NCBI RefSeq assembly: GCF_001270265.1
Contig: NZ_LGAP01000024.1
Coordinates: forward strand, 44,619 to 108,618
Direction of reading: 5' to 3'
Length of the DNA stretch: 64,000 nt
Origin: Ensifer adhaerens
GTDB taxonomy: Bacteria > Pseudomonadota > Alphaproteobacteria > Rhizobiales > Rhizobiaceae
In this document: positions 10,378 to 18,778 of the stretch, in pieces
Numbering within the stretch: position 1 is the stretch's first letter
Layout: every line of letters starts with the position of its first letter
Translations under genes and position numbers: made by a program
The notes under the pieces: generated by a model
The model's input: only the letters and a program-made list of their open reading frames with translations
The model's database searches: none
Told to the model about the DNA's origin: nothing

Positions 10378-10416
10378 CGCGATCCGTTCCGGCCTCCGGA
10401 GCGGATCGCGCTTTTT
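10378..10416 (+). terminator. Terminator-like hairpin inside the transporter operon
   Basis: CGCGATCCG pairs with CGGATCGCG, with an inner CCGG/CCGG stem, followed at once by CTTTTT. It looks like an intrinsic terminator but sits 16 bp before the permease start, so it more likely attenuates readthrough from the binding-protein gene than ends the operon. Confidence 0.6.
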
Positions 10417-10431
10417 CGAAAGGCCTGTCCC

Positions 10432-11112
10432 TTGCCCACCTGGCTCCAACTCATGCTGGAATCGCTGCCGTCCCTGCTTTGGGCCGGGCTGACGTTCACC
10501 ATCCCGCTGACGCTGCTTTCGTTCATTCTCGGCCTGGCGCTTGGCCTCGTGACTGCGATCGCCCGCCTCTTCGGGCCGCGGCCCGTTGTCGCCGTCGCGC
10601 GGTTCTATGTCTGGGTGATCCGCGGCACGCCGCTGCTCGTGCAGCTCTTCGTGATCTTCTACGGCCTGCCGAGCATGGGCATCCTGCTCGACGCTTTCCC
10701 GGCAGCACTGATCGGCTTCACGCTCAATGTCGGCGCCTACACCTCGGAGATCATCCGCGCGGTGATCTCGTCGGTGCCGCGCGGGCAATGGGAAGCCGCC
10801 CATTCCATCGGCATGAGCTGGAGCCAGGCGATGCGACGCACGATCCTGCCGCAGGCGGCGCGCGTCGCCGTGCCACCACTGTCGAACACCTTCATCTCGC
10901 TGGTGAAGGATACGTCTCTGGCAGCCGCAATCACCGTTCCGGAGCTTTTCCAGACGGCCCAGCGCATCGTCGCCACCACCTACGAGCCGCTCATCCTCTA
11001 CATCGAGGCGGCACTGATCTATCTCGCCATGAGTTCGGTGCTCTCCGCCCTGCAGGTGCGGCTGGAGCGCCGGTTCGCCCGCTATGGCGGCTTCCTGGAG
11101 GCCCGGACATGA
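10432..11112 (+). CDS. Amino acid (cystine-type) ABC transporter permease
   Basis: The 226-residue inner-membrane protein has five or so membrane spans and a HAAT-type permease signature with the EAA-like loop (QWEAAHSIGMSWSQAMRRTILPQAARVAVPPLSN, about 115-150) that contacts the ATPase. It resembles TcyL-type permeases. A TTG start at 10432 is proposed: it has AAAGG nine to twelve bases upstream and yields the usual N-terminus PTWLQLMLESLPSLLWAG. The longer frame from 10291 would begin inside the palindromic repeat. The stop overlaps the ATPase start by four bases. Confidence 0.88.
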   Translation: MPTWLQLMLESLPSLLWAGLTFTIPLTLLSFILGLALGLVTAIARLFGPRPVVAVARFYVWVIRGTPLLVQLFVIFYGLPSMGILLDAFPAALIGFTLNVGAYTSEIIRAVISSVPRGQWEAAHSIGMSWSQAMRRTILPQAARVAVPPLSNTFISLVKDTSLAAAITVPELFQTAQRIVATTYEPLILYIEAALIYLAMSSVLSALQVRLERRFARYGGFLEART

Positions 11113-11870
11113 TCGAGCTTTCCCACATCGAAAAACGCTTCGGCGACAATCTCGTGCTGAAGGACATCTCCGTGACACTGGCGGAGGGCACGGTCACAGC
11201 GCTCGTCGGCCCCTCCGGCGGCGGCAAGAGCACGCTTCTGCGCTGCATCAACCTCCTGGAGATCCCGACGTCAGGCTCGATCCGGCTTGGCGAAGAGACG
11301 CTGGACTTTCAGCCTGGCCGCAAGACCGGCTGGCAGGCGATCCAGCGCCTGCGCCGCCAGACCGGCATGGTGTTCCAGAATTTTCAGCTTTTCCCCCACC
11401 AGACCGCACTCGGCAATGTCATGGAAGGCCTTGTCACCGTCTTGAAATGGCCGGCCGACAGGGCGCGCGCGCGCGCCATGGAACTGCTGGAAAAGGTCGG
11501 CATGGCCCACAAGGCCGACGCCTGGCCGGCAACGCTCTCCGGTGGCCAGCAGCAGCGCGTGGCGATCGCCCGCGCATTGGCGCCGTCGCCGCGCGTCCTC
11601 CTCTGCGACGAGCCGACCTCGGCGCTGGATCCGGAACTGGCCGAAGAAGTGGTCGAAGTGTTGAGCCGGCTTGCGCGCGAAGGCACGACGATGGTGATGG
11701 CGACGCATGACCTCAGGCTCGCCTCGCGCGTCGCCGACAAGGTGGTCTTCCTCGACGGCGGCGTGATCGTCGAAAGCGGCACCCCGAAAACGATCTTCTC
11801 GACGCCGGAGCGTGAGCGCACCAAGAAGTTCATCGCCTCGCTGAGCGCCCCGCACAGCTACGATATCTGA
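11109..11870 (+). CDS. Amino acid (cystine-type) ABC transporter ATP-binding protein
   Basis: The 253-residue ATPase has Walker A (GPSGGGKST, about residues 37-45), a Q-loop, the signature LSGGQQQR, and Walker B (VLLCDEPTSALD). The insert FQPGRKTGWQAIQRLRRQTGMVFQ is characteristic of TcyN/YecC-like cystine ATPases. It powers uptake through the upstream permease. ATG 11109 overlaps the permease stop (ATGA). It is the last gene of the operon; a repeat-rich gap follows. Confidence 0.93.
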   Translation: MIELSHIEKRFGDNLVLKDISVTLAEGTVTALVGPSGGGKSTLLRCINLLEIPTSGSIRLGEETLDFQPGRKTGWQAIQRLRRQTGMVFQNFQLFPHQTALGNVMEGLVTVLKWPADRARARAMELLEKVGMAHKADAWPATLSGGQQQRVAIARALAPSPRVLLCDEPTSALDPELAEEVVEVLSRLAREGTTMVMATHDLRLASRVADKVVFLDGGVIVESGTPKTIFSTPERERTKKFIASLSAPHSYDI

Positions 11871-12017
11871 GCGACGTTCAGGGCGTGGGTTCCTCGCGGC
11901 GACCGCTATGGGGCAAGACGGATGGGGGGCGAACGTCCTCCCCCGTCACTCTCCGCCCCTCTCTTTCGTGATCCTCGGACTCCCCTTTGTTCGTCGTCCT
12001 CGCGCCCCTTCCCTGTC

Positions 12018-12158
12018 GTTATCCTCGGGCTTGACCCGAGGATCCACACCCAAGCGAGGGCCTTCGTCGCATTCTGGGACGCATTGGATGATGGCAGCGC
12101 ATATCTGCGGACTTTTGCTGCGGCCTCCATGGATCCTCGGGTCAAGCCCGAGGATGAC
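12018..12158. repeat. Rhizobial inverted-repeat element with self-palindromic arms
   Basis: Two 29-base arms (12018-12046 and 12130-12158) are inverted copies with one mismatch, enclosing 83 bases. Each arm is itself a hairpin: ATCCTCGGG, CTTGA, CCCGAGGAT. Degraded ATCCTCGG fragments also occur just to the left near 11970. This element fills most of the 390-bp gap between the transporter ATPase and pyc. Similar ATGACCTCGGG-type interspersed repeats are common in rhizobial genomes. No gene was seen here. Confidence 0.75.
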
Positions 12159-12210
12159 GGAGGAGGAGGAGGATGACGGAGGAGAGGTAGTCCTTCCCGT
12201 CCACTCACGA

Positions 12211-12238
12211 AAACGGCCGGATTCGCATCCGGCCGTTT
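12211..12238 (-). terminator. Terminator hairpin after pyc
   Basis: A 12-bp perfect stem (AAACGGCCGGAT with ATCCGGCCGTTT, 4-base loop) lies 22 bases after the pyc stop. On the minus strand it ends in TTTTCGTG, a short T-run. Confidence 0.65.
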
Positions 12239-12260
12239 CTATCTTGCCTTGCCCGAAACC

Positions 12261-15200
12261 TCAGGCGCCAAAAACGATCAGCAGGTCCTTGGCATCGATC
12301 TGGTCGCCGGCACGCACCAGAACTTCGGCGACCGTGCCGTCCTTCTCCGCGTGCAAGGCGGTTTCCATCTTCATCGCCTCGATCGACAACAGCACGTCGC
12401 CGGCCTTGACCGCCTGGCCCGCATGGACCGCGACCGTCGAGATCACGCCCGGCATCGGCGCGCCGAGCTGCGTGGCGTTGCCGGCCTCCGCCTTGCGGCG
12501 GATGGCGCTGGAGGCACCGCGGTTGCGATCGGGAACCTTGATCGGACGCGGCTGACCGTTGAGTTCGAAGAACACCTTGACCATGCCCTTCTCGTCGATC
12601 TCGCCCTGGGTCTGGTTGAGAATGACGAGCGTCTTGCCCTTTTCCAGGTCGGCGAACAGCTCCTCGCCCGGCGCCATGCCGTAGAAATAAGCCGGCGTCG
12701 GCAGCACGCTGACGGGGCCGTAGGTCTCGGCCGCCAGCGCATAGTCGGTGAAGACCTTGGGATACATGAGGTAGGAGGCGAACTCGTAGTCGTTGACTTC
12801 GCGCTCGAGCTTCTCTTCGATGACTTTACGCTCCGCATCAAGGTCGGCGGCTTCGAGCAGGGAGCCCGGGCGCACCACATAGGCCTTCTCGCCCTTCAGC
12901 GCCTTCTTCTGCAGGCCTTCCGGCCAGCCGCCCGGGGGCTGACCGAGATCGCCCTTGAGCATCGACACAACCGATTCCGGGAAGGCGATGTCCTTGGCCG
13001 GGTTCTCGACGTCGGCGACGGTCAGATCCTGGCTGACCATCATCAGCGCCATGTCGCCGACGACCTTCGACGACGGCGTCACCTTGACGATGTCGCCGAA
13101 CATCTGGTTGGCGTCGGCATAGGCCTGCGCCACCTCGTGCCAGCGGGTTTCGAGACCGAGCGAGCGGGCCTGCTCCTTGAGGTTGGTGAACTGGCCGCCC
13201 GGCATTTCGTGCAGGTAGACTTCCGACGCCGGGCCCTTGAGATCACTCTCGAAGGCGGCGTACTGGTGGCGCACCGCTTCCCAGTAGAACGAGATCCGGC
13301 GGATCCACTCGGGATCAAGGCCCGGGTCGCGCTCGGAGCCGCGTAGGGCTTCGACGATCGAACCGAGGCAGGGCTGCGAGGTGTTGCCCGAGAGCGAATC
13401 CATCGCCGCATCGACGACGTCGACGCCGGCGTCGACCGCCGCCAAAACGGTTGCAGCGGCAATGCCCGATGTGTCGTGGGTGTGGAAGTGGATCGGCAGG
13501 TCGGTCGCCTCCCGCAGCGCCTTGAACAGCACGCGCGCCGCAGCCGGCTTCAGCAGGCCGGCCATGTCCTTGACCGCGATGATATGCGCCCCGGCCTTTT
13601 CCAGCTCGGCGGCAAGCGCCGTGTAATAGTTGAGATCGTATTTCGGCCGGGCGGCATTGAGGATGTCGCCGGTATAGCAGATCGCCGCTTCGCAGATCTT
13701 GTTCTCCTCGGCAATCGCCTCCATCGAGACGCGCATGTTGTCGACCCAGTTGAGGCAGTCGAACACACGGAAGACGTCGATGCCGCCCCTTGCCGCCTGG
13801 CGCACGAAGTATTTGACGACGTTATCAGGATAGTTTTTGTAACCGACGCCGTTGGCGCCGCGCAAAAGCATCTGCAGCAGCAGGTTCGGCGCGTCCTCGC
13901 GGATGCGTGCCAGCCGGTCCCACGGATCCTCGGTGAGGAAGCGCATCGAAACGTCGAAGGTCGCACCACCCCAGCATTCGAGCGAGAACAGATTGGGCAG
14001 CGCCCGGGCATAGGTACCGGCGACGCGGGCGATGTCGTAGGTGCGCATGCGGGTCGCCAGCAGCGACTGGTGGCCGTCGCGCATCGTCGTGTCGGTGACG
14101 AGAACCTGCGGCTGCGCCCGCACCCATTCGGCGAACTTCTTCGGGCCGAGCTGGTCGAGCATCTGCTTGGTGCCCGGCTTGATGTCGCCGCCGATGAACG
14201 GCACGACGGGGGCGGCGATCTCGTCCGACGGACGCGGACGGCCCTTGGCCTCCGGATGGCCATTGACGGTGACGTCGGCCAGGTAGGTCAAGAGCTTGGT
14301 CGCGCGGTCCTGTCGGCGCACCTGCTGGAACAGCTCCGGCGTCGTGTCGATGAAGCGCGTGGTGTAGGTGTTGTCGTGGAACTTCGCGTGGCTGATGATC
14401 GCTTCGAGGAAGGTCAGGTTCGTCGCCACCCCACGGATGCGGAATTCGCGCAGCGCCCGGATCATGCGCTGGATCGCCTCGTCGGGGTTCGGGGCCCAGG
14501 CGGTTACTTTTTCCAGCAGCGGATCGTAATAGCGGGTGATGACCGCGCCCGAATAGGCCGTGCCGCCATCAAGCCGGATGCCGAAGCCGGTGGCGCCGCG
14601 ATAGGCGGTGATGCGACCATAGTCCGGAATGAAGTTCTGCTCCGGATCTTCCGTGGTGATGCGGCACTGCAGCGCGTGGCCGTTGAGGCGGATGTTTTCC
14701 TGCGCCGGAACACCCGATTCCGGCGTGCCGATGGCATAACCGTCGAGGATGTGGATCTGCGCCTTGACGATGTCGATGCCGGTGACGACTTCGGTCACCG
14801 TGTGCTCGACCTGGATGCGCGGATTGACCTCGATGAAGTAGAATTTGCCGCTGTCGGCATCCATCAGATATTCGACGGTGCCGGCGCCGATATAGTTCGT
14901 CGCCTCGGCGATGCGCTTGGAATAGGCGGCAAGTTCCTCGCGCTGGCTGGCGCTGAGGTAGGGCGCCGGCGCACGCTCGACGACCTTCTGGTTGCGCCGC
15001 TGGATCGAGCAGTCGCGCTCGAACAGATGCACGACGTTGCCGTGGGTATCGCCAAGCACCTGGCTTTCGACATGCCGGGCGCGCTCGACCAGCTTTTCAA
15101 GATAGACCTCGTCCTTGCCGAAGGCGGCCTTGGCCTCGCGCTTGGCTTCCGTCACCTCGCGGGCGAGATCCTTCGGGTCGCGGATGGCGCGCATGCCACG

Positions 15201-15719
15201 GCCGCCGCCGCCCCAGGAGGCCTTCAGCATCACGGGATAGCCGATCGCCTCGGCCATCTTCGCCACTTCCGCCATGTCGTCGGGAAGCGGTTCCGTCGCC
15301 GGCACGACCGGTACGCCGATCGAGATCGCCAGGTTGCGGGCGGCAACCTTGTTGCCGAGCTGGCGCATGGTTTCCGGCTTCGGGCCGATGAAGGTGATGC
15401 CCGCCTCCGCGCAGGCCTCGGCGAATTCCGGGCTTTCCGACAACAGGCCGTAGCCCGGATGGATGGCATCGGCGCCGGAAAGCTTGGCAACGCGGATCAC
15501 TTCGTCGATCGACAGATAGCTCTCGATCGGGCCGAGGTCGCGCGACAGATGCGGGCCGCGGCCGACCTGATAACTTTCGTCCGCCTTGAAGCGGTGCAGC
15601 GCCAGTTTGTCCTCTTCAGCCCATATCGCGACCGTTTTCAGACCTAGTTCATTGGCCGCGCGGAACACGCGGATGGCAATTTCGGAACGGTTGGCAACAA
15701 GGATCTTCGAGATGGGCAA
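12261..15719 (-). CDS. pyc: Pyruvate carboxylase
   Basis: This biotin enzyme of 1152 residues carboxylates pyruvate to oxaloacetate, the anaplerotic reaction for growth on sugars. Domains in order: biotin carboxylase with ATP-grasp (about 1-460; GGGGRGMR, FIEVNPRIQVEHTVTE), a carboxyltransferase barrel (about 535-810; TDTTMRDGHQSLLATR, HFHTHDTSG), the tetramerisation/allosteric region, and a C-terminal biotinyl domain with the attachment lysine in EAMKMET (about residue 1117). It starts with TTG at 15719, preceded by GAGGAG seven bases upstream. Length and order match the alpha4 single-chain enzyme. It is transcribed in the same direction as expR, about 115 bp downstream of it. Confidence 0.97.
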   Translation of the reverse strand: MPISKILVANRSEIAIRVFRAANELGLKTVAIWAEEDKLALHRFKADESYQVGRGPHLSRDLGPIESYLSIDEVIRVAKLSGADAIHPGYGLLSESPEFAEACAEAGITFIGPKPETMRQLGNKVAARNLAISIGVPVVPATEPLPDDMAEVAKMAEAIGYPVMLKASWGGGGRGMRAIRDPKDLAREVTEAKREAKAAFGKDEVYLEKLVERARHVESQVLGDTHGNVVHLFERDCSIQRRNQKVVERAPAPYLSASQREELAAYSKRIAEATNYIGAGTVEYLMDADSGKFYFIEVNPRIQVEHTVTEVVTGIDIVKAQIHILDGYAIGTPESGVPAQENIRLNGHALQCRITTEDPEQNFIPDYGRITAYRGATGFGIRLDGGTAYSGAVITRYYDPLLEKVTAWAPNPDEAIQRMIRALREFRIRGVATNLTFLEAIISHAKFHDNTYTTRFIDTTPELFQQVRRQDRATKLLTYLADVTVNGHPEAKGRPRPSDEIAAPVVPFIGGDIKPGTKQMLDQLGPKKFAEWVRAQPQVLVTDTTMRDGHQSLLATRMRTYDIARVAGTYARALPNLFSLECWGGATFDVSMRFLTEDPWDRLARIREDAPNLLLQMLLRGANGVGYKNYPDNVVKYFVRQAARGGIDVFRVFDCLNWVDNMRVSMEAIAEENKICEAAICYTGDILNAARPKYDLNYYTALAAELEKAGAHIIAVKDMAGLLKPAAARVLFKALREATDLPIHFHTHDTSGIAAATVLAAVDAGVDVVDAAMDSLSGNTSQPCLGSIVEALRGSERDPGLDPEWIRRISFYWEAVRHQYAAFESDLKGPASEVYLHEMPGGQFTNLKEQARSLGLETRWHEVAQAYADANQMFGDIVKVTPSSKVVGDMALMMVSQDLTVADVENPAKDIAFPESVVSMLKGDLGQPPGGWPEGLQKKALKGEKAYVVRPGSLLEAADLDAERKVIEEKLEREVNDYEFASYLMYPKVFTDYALAAETYGPVSVLPTPAYFYGMAPGEELFADLEKGKTLVILNQTQGEIDEKGMVKVFFELNGQPRPIKVPDRNRGASSAIRRKAEAGNATQLGAPMPGVISTVAVHAGQAVKAGDVLLSIEAMKMETALHAEKDGTVAEVLVRAGDQIDAKDLLIVFGA

Positions 15720-15835
15720 GTCGGACTCCTCAATGACTTGAAACGCGGGAAATGCTGCACCCGCGAAATGAAGTATTAGCGGGTCGCGGAATGAAGCGCA
15801 ATTTCAGAGTCGAGCGGAAACCCGCGAGAAAGGGA

Positions 15836-16576
15836 TCAGGAAATGAGCCCCAGCCGGAAGGCGATCGCCACGACGTGGTGACGGTTCTTGCCCTTCAGTT
15901 TCTCCTGGATGCCGTTCATGTACCAATCGACCGTGTGACTGGAAATATCCAGCACCTTGCTGATGTCGTTCGAGGTCATGCCGTCGGCGAGGTAGTTGAG
16001 CGCTTCCATTTCGCGGCGCGTCATCTGCACTTCGACACGGGACGCGAGCTCGGCTGAAATCTCCGGATCGGTCAGTTCCAGCAGCTTCCAGAACAGACGC
16101 TTGGCAATCTGGTCGAACAGGCTGATCTCGACCGGGCTCAGGTCGACGACACGGCCGCCGACCGTCAGGTTGCCGAGCAGGCCGCGGCGGCCATGCACCG
16201 GGAAGATGTAACCATCGTGAAGGCCATGGTTGCGGCCCTCGATCATCATGCTTTCCATGCGTTTGCGATGCGGATCGGAGCGGAAGGCGAACAACGTGTC
16301 GCGCCAGCGGAAACCGCGCTGCGCGTGGCCGAGGTAGCGAATGGTCGGGTCGATTACCACATACTTCTTGCGGATGTAGATCTGCGGCCAACCCTCCGGC
16401 CAACGGCCGGCGAGCAGCAGCCTCAACGGATTTTCGTGAGGCTTCGGCTGCCTGACGACGCCATAGAAGTCGAAGCCGCAGCGGTCGAGCAACCGTTCGA
16501 ATTCCGGTACGATTTCTTCGCGGGTCTTCATCTCTTCGATCAGCGCGAGAAATTGCACAAGCAGCGTGATATTCAT
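15836..16576 (-). CDS. expR: LuxR-type quorum-sensing regulator ExpR
   Basis: The 246-residue protein has an N-terminal autoinducer-binding domain (about 1-165) and a C-terminal LuxR helix-turn-helix (about 183-240; TSNDISKVLDISSHTVDWYM). The acyl-homoserine-lactone pocket residues are kept: Trp63, Tyr67, Asp76, Pro77 and Trp91, with the spacing seen in TraR. No synthase gene lies nearby, so it is an AHL-responsive solo. Its position between pyc and ndvA matches expR as I recall it in S. meliloti, where it controls exopolysaccharide and motility. Here the frame is intact, not interrupted by an insertion element. GGAAGG lies seven bases before the ATG. Confidence 0.9.
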   Translation of the reverse strand: MNITLLVQFLALIEEMKTREEIVPEFERLLDRCGFDFYGVVRQPKPHENPLRLLLAGRWPEGWPQIYIRKKYVVIDPTIRYLGHAQRGFRWRDTLFAFRSDPHRKRMESMMIEGRNHGLHDGYIFPVHGRRGLLGNLTVGGRVVDLSPVEISLFDQIAKRLFWKLLELTDPEISAELASRVEVQMTRREMEALNYLADGMTSNDISKVLDISSHTVDWYMNGIQEKLKGKNRHHVVAIAFRLGLIS

Positions 16577-16621
16577 GGATCACCTTCCAGGTAGAACACG
16601 TGTGCGAGGGCCGGACACCGG

Positions 16622-16653
16622 ACATGAATGAACCGTTCAGCGGCCATTCATGT
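16622..16653. promoter_or_regulatory. Palindrome in the expR-ndvA intergenic region
   Basis: ACATGAATG and CATTCATGT form a perfect 9-bp inverted repeat separated by 14 bases, about 46 bp upstream of the expR start. It could be an operator or the start of an mRNA hairpin for expR. The rest of the 382-bp divergent gap (16577-16958) must hold both promoters, but I could not assign -35/-10 boxes with confidence. Confidence 0.4.
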
Positions 16654-16958
16654 TGCACCCGCATAATTCGACATACCATGCCCGGTCTTGTGCGGAAATC
16701 GCAAGAAATCGGAATTGGGCGGAAAAGATAGCAAACTATGGATACCTTCGCCAAGCCCGCCGATGGGCAAATGGGGTTCCGCCGTCAAATCCGTCTCAAG
16801 CTTCTGATTTTCTTTAGATATCGCTAATGACCGTCCCCGAGCGGCTTGACGGCCGGCAGCGCGGTGCCACGTGCCCGTCTGCCGGGGAGTGTCAAGGCGT
16901 GACGCATTTGCCGCTATTTGCTGCGGCGCAAAATCCGGTACCCGAAAGGGGTGAGACA

Positions 16959-18716
16959 GTGTCATTGTTCCAAGTGTATGCAAGAGCGCTTCAGTATCTT
17001 GCGGTTCACAAGTTCCGTGTCTCGGCGATCGTGTTCGCCAACGTCGTGCTCGCCGTCATCACGATTGCGGAGCCGATCCTGTTTGGTCGCATCATCGACG
17101 CCATTTCCTCCAAAGGCGAAGTCACGCCGATGCTGCTGATGTGGGCGGGCCTGGGTGTGTTCAACACCGTTGCCTTCGTCCTCGTCGCCCGCGAAGCGGA
17201 CCGGCTCGCCCATGGCCGCCGTGCCACGCTTCTGACGGAAGCCTTCGGCCGCATCGTTTCGATGCCACTCTCCTGGCACAGCCAGCGCGGCACCTCGAAC
17301 GCGCTGCACACCCTGCTTCGCGCCTGCGAAACGCTGTTCGGTCTCTGGCTCGAATTCATGCGCCAGCATCTGGCAACGGCCGTTGCGCTCGTCCTCTTGA
17401 TCCCGACTGCGTTTGCGATGGATGTGCGCCTGTCACTGGTGCTCGTCGTCCTCGGTGTCTCCTATGTCTTGATCAGCAAGGCGGTGATGAGCCGCACCAA
17501 GGAGGGCCAGGCCTCGGTCGAAAACCACTACCACACGGTTTTCTCCCACGTTTCCGACGCCATCAGCAACGTGTCCGTCGTTCACAGCTACAATCGCATC
17601 GAAGCCGAGACGCGAGAGCTCAAGAAGTTCACCGAACGCCTGATCTCCGCTCAGTTCCCGGTCCTGGACTGGTGGGCGCTGGCAAGCGCGCTCAACCGCG
17701 TCGCTTCGACCATCTCGATGATGACGATCCTCGTCATCGGTACCGTGCTCGTCCAGCGCGGCGAACTCGGCGTCGGCGAAGTCATCGCCTTCATCGGCTT
17801 TGCCAACCTGCTGATCGGCCGTCTCGACCAGATGAAGGCTTTCGTCACGCAGATCTTCGAAGCCCGCGCCAAGCTTGAAGACTTCTTCCAGCTGGAAGAT
17901 TCGGTGCGCGAACGCGAAGAACCGGCCGGCGCGATGGACCTGGCTGCGGTCAAGGGCGAAGTGGAATTCCGCGACGTGTCCTTCGATTTCGCCAACACCA
18001 CGCAGGGCGTGCGCAACGTGTCGTTCACCGCCAAGGCCGGTCAGACGATCGCAATCGTCGGCCCGACCGGTGCCGGCAAGACCACGCTCGTCAACCTGCT
18101 GCAGCGCGTTCACGAGCCGCGTGATGGCCAGATCCTGATCGACGGCGTTGATATCGCCAAGGTGACGCGCAAGTCGCTGCGCCGCTCGATTGCCACCGTC
18201 TTCCAGGACGCTGGCCTGATGAACCGCTCGATCTGCGAAAACATCCGGCTTGGCCGTGACGACGCGTCGCTCGACGAAGTGATGGCCGCCGCCGAAGCGG
18301 CTGCCGCCAGCGACTTCATCGAGAGCCGCAACAGCGGCTACAACACCGTGGTCGGCGAGCGCGGCAACCGCCTTTCGGGCGGCGAGCGCCAGCGTGTTGC
18401 GATCGCCCGCGCCATTCTCAAGAACGCACCGATCCTGGTGCTCGACGAGGCGACCAGCGCGCTCGACGTCGAGACCGAGGCGCGGGTGAAGGATGCGATC
18501 GACGCGCTGCGCAAGGACCGCACCACCTTCATCATCGCCCACCGCCTGTCGACGGTGCGTGAGGCCGATCTGGTGATCTTCATGGATCAGGGCCAGATCG
18601 TCGAAATGGGCGGCTTCAACGAGCTCAGCCAGAGCAACGGTCGCTTCGCCGCCCTGCTTCGCGCCAGCGGCATACTGACGGACGACGATGTCCGCATGAG
18701 CCACACGGCGGCCTGA
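16959..18716 (+). CDS. ndvA: Cyclic beta-1,2-glucan ABC exporter NdvA
   Basis: This ABC exporter half-transporter moves cyclic beta-1,2-glucan made by NdvB across the inner membrane; mutants of the family are defective in nodule invasion and hypo-osmotic adaptation. The 585-residue protein has a six-helix membrane domain (about 1-310) and a nucleotide-binding domain with Walker A GPTGAGKTT (about 368-376), signature LSGGERQR (about 471) and Walker B ILVLDEATSALD (about 490). GTG 16959 was chosen: AAGGGG lies seven bases upstream and the protein then starts SLFQVYARALQYLAVHKFRV. A longer frame from 16827 lacks such a site. An intrinsic terminator follows. Confidence 0.95.
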   Translation: MSLFQVYARALQYLAVHKFRVSAIVFANVVLAVITIAEPILFGRIIDAISSKGEVTPMLLMWAGLGVFNTVAFVLVAREADRLAHGRRATLLTEAFGRIVSMPLSWHSQRGTSNALHTLLRACETLFGLWLEFMRQHLATAVALVLLIPTAFAMDVRLSLVLVVLGVSYVLISKAVMSRTKEGQASVENHYHTVFSHVSDAISNVSVVHSYNRIEAETRELKKFTERLISAQFPVLDWWALASALNRVASTISMMTILVIGTVLVQRGELGVGEVIAFIGFANLLIGRLDQMKAFVTQIFEARAKLEDFFQLEDSVREREEPAGAMDLAAVKGEVEFRDVSFDFANTTQGVRNVSFTAKAGQTIAIVGPTGAGKTTLVNLLQRVHEPRDGQILIDGVDIAKVTRKSLRRSIATVFQDAGLMNRSICENIRLGRDDASLDEVMAAAEAAAASDFIESRNSGYNTVVGERGNRLSGGERQRVAIARAILKNAPILVLDEATSALDVETEARVKDAIDALRKDRTTFIIAHRLSTVREADLVIFMDQGQIVEMGGFNELSQSNGRFAALLRASGILTDDDVRMSHTAA

Positions 18717-18745
18717 GCCGACACCTTATCAATCATGCAATGCCC

Positions 18746-18776
18746 AAAGCCCCGGATCGCCTCCGGGGCTTTTTTT
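18746..18776 (+). terminator. Rho-independent terminator after ndvA
   Basis: AAGCCCCGGA pairs with TCCGGGGCTT (10 bp, 5-base loop) and runs into seven T residues, 30 bases after the ndvA stop. The hairpin abuts the end of opgC on the other strand and could serve both genes. Confidence 0.9.
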
Positions 18777-18778
18777 GT

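Noticed and set aside
10291..10431. N-terminal extension of the amino acid permease
   Set aside because: It would be translated from inside the mosaic repeat and terminator hairpin and lacks similarity to permeases; the TTG at 10432 has a ribosome site.
13476..15647. 723-codon open frame on the plus strand
   Set aside because: Antisense to the conserved biotin carboxylase and carboxyltransferase parts of pyc; no domain is recognisable.
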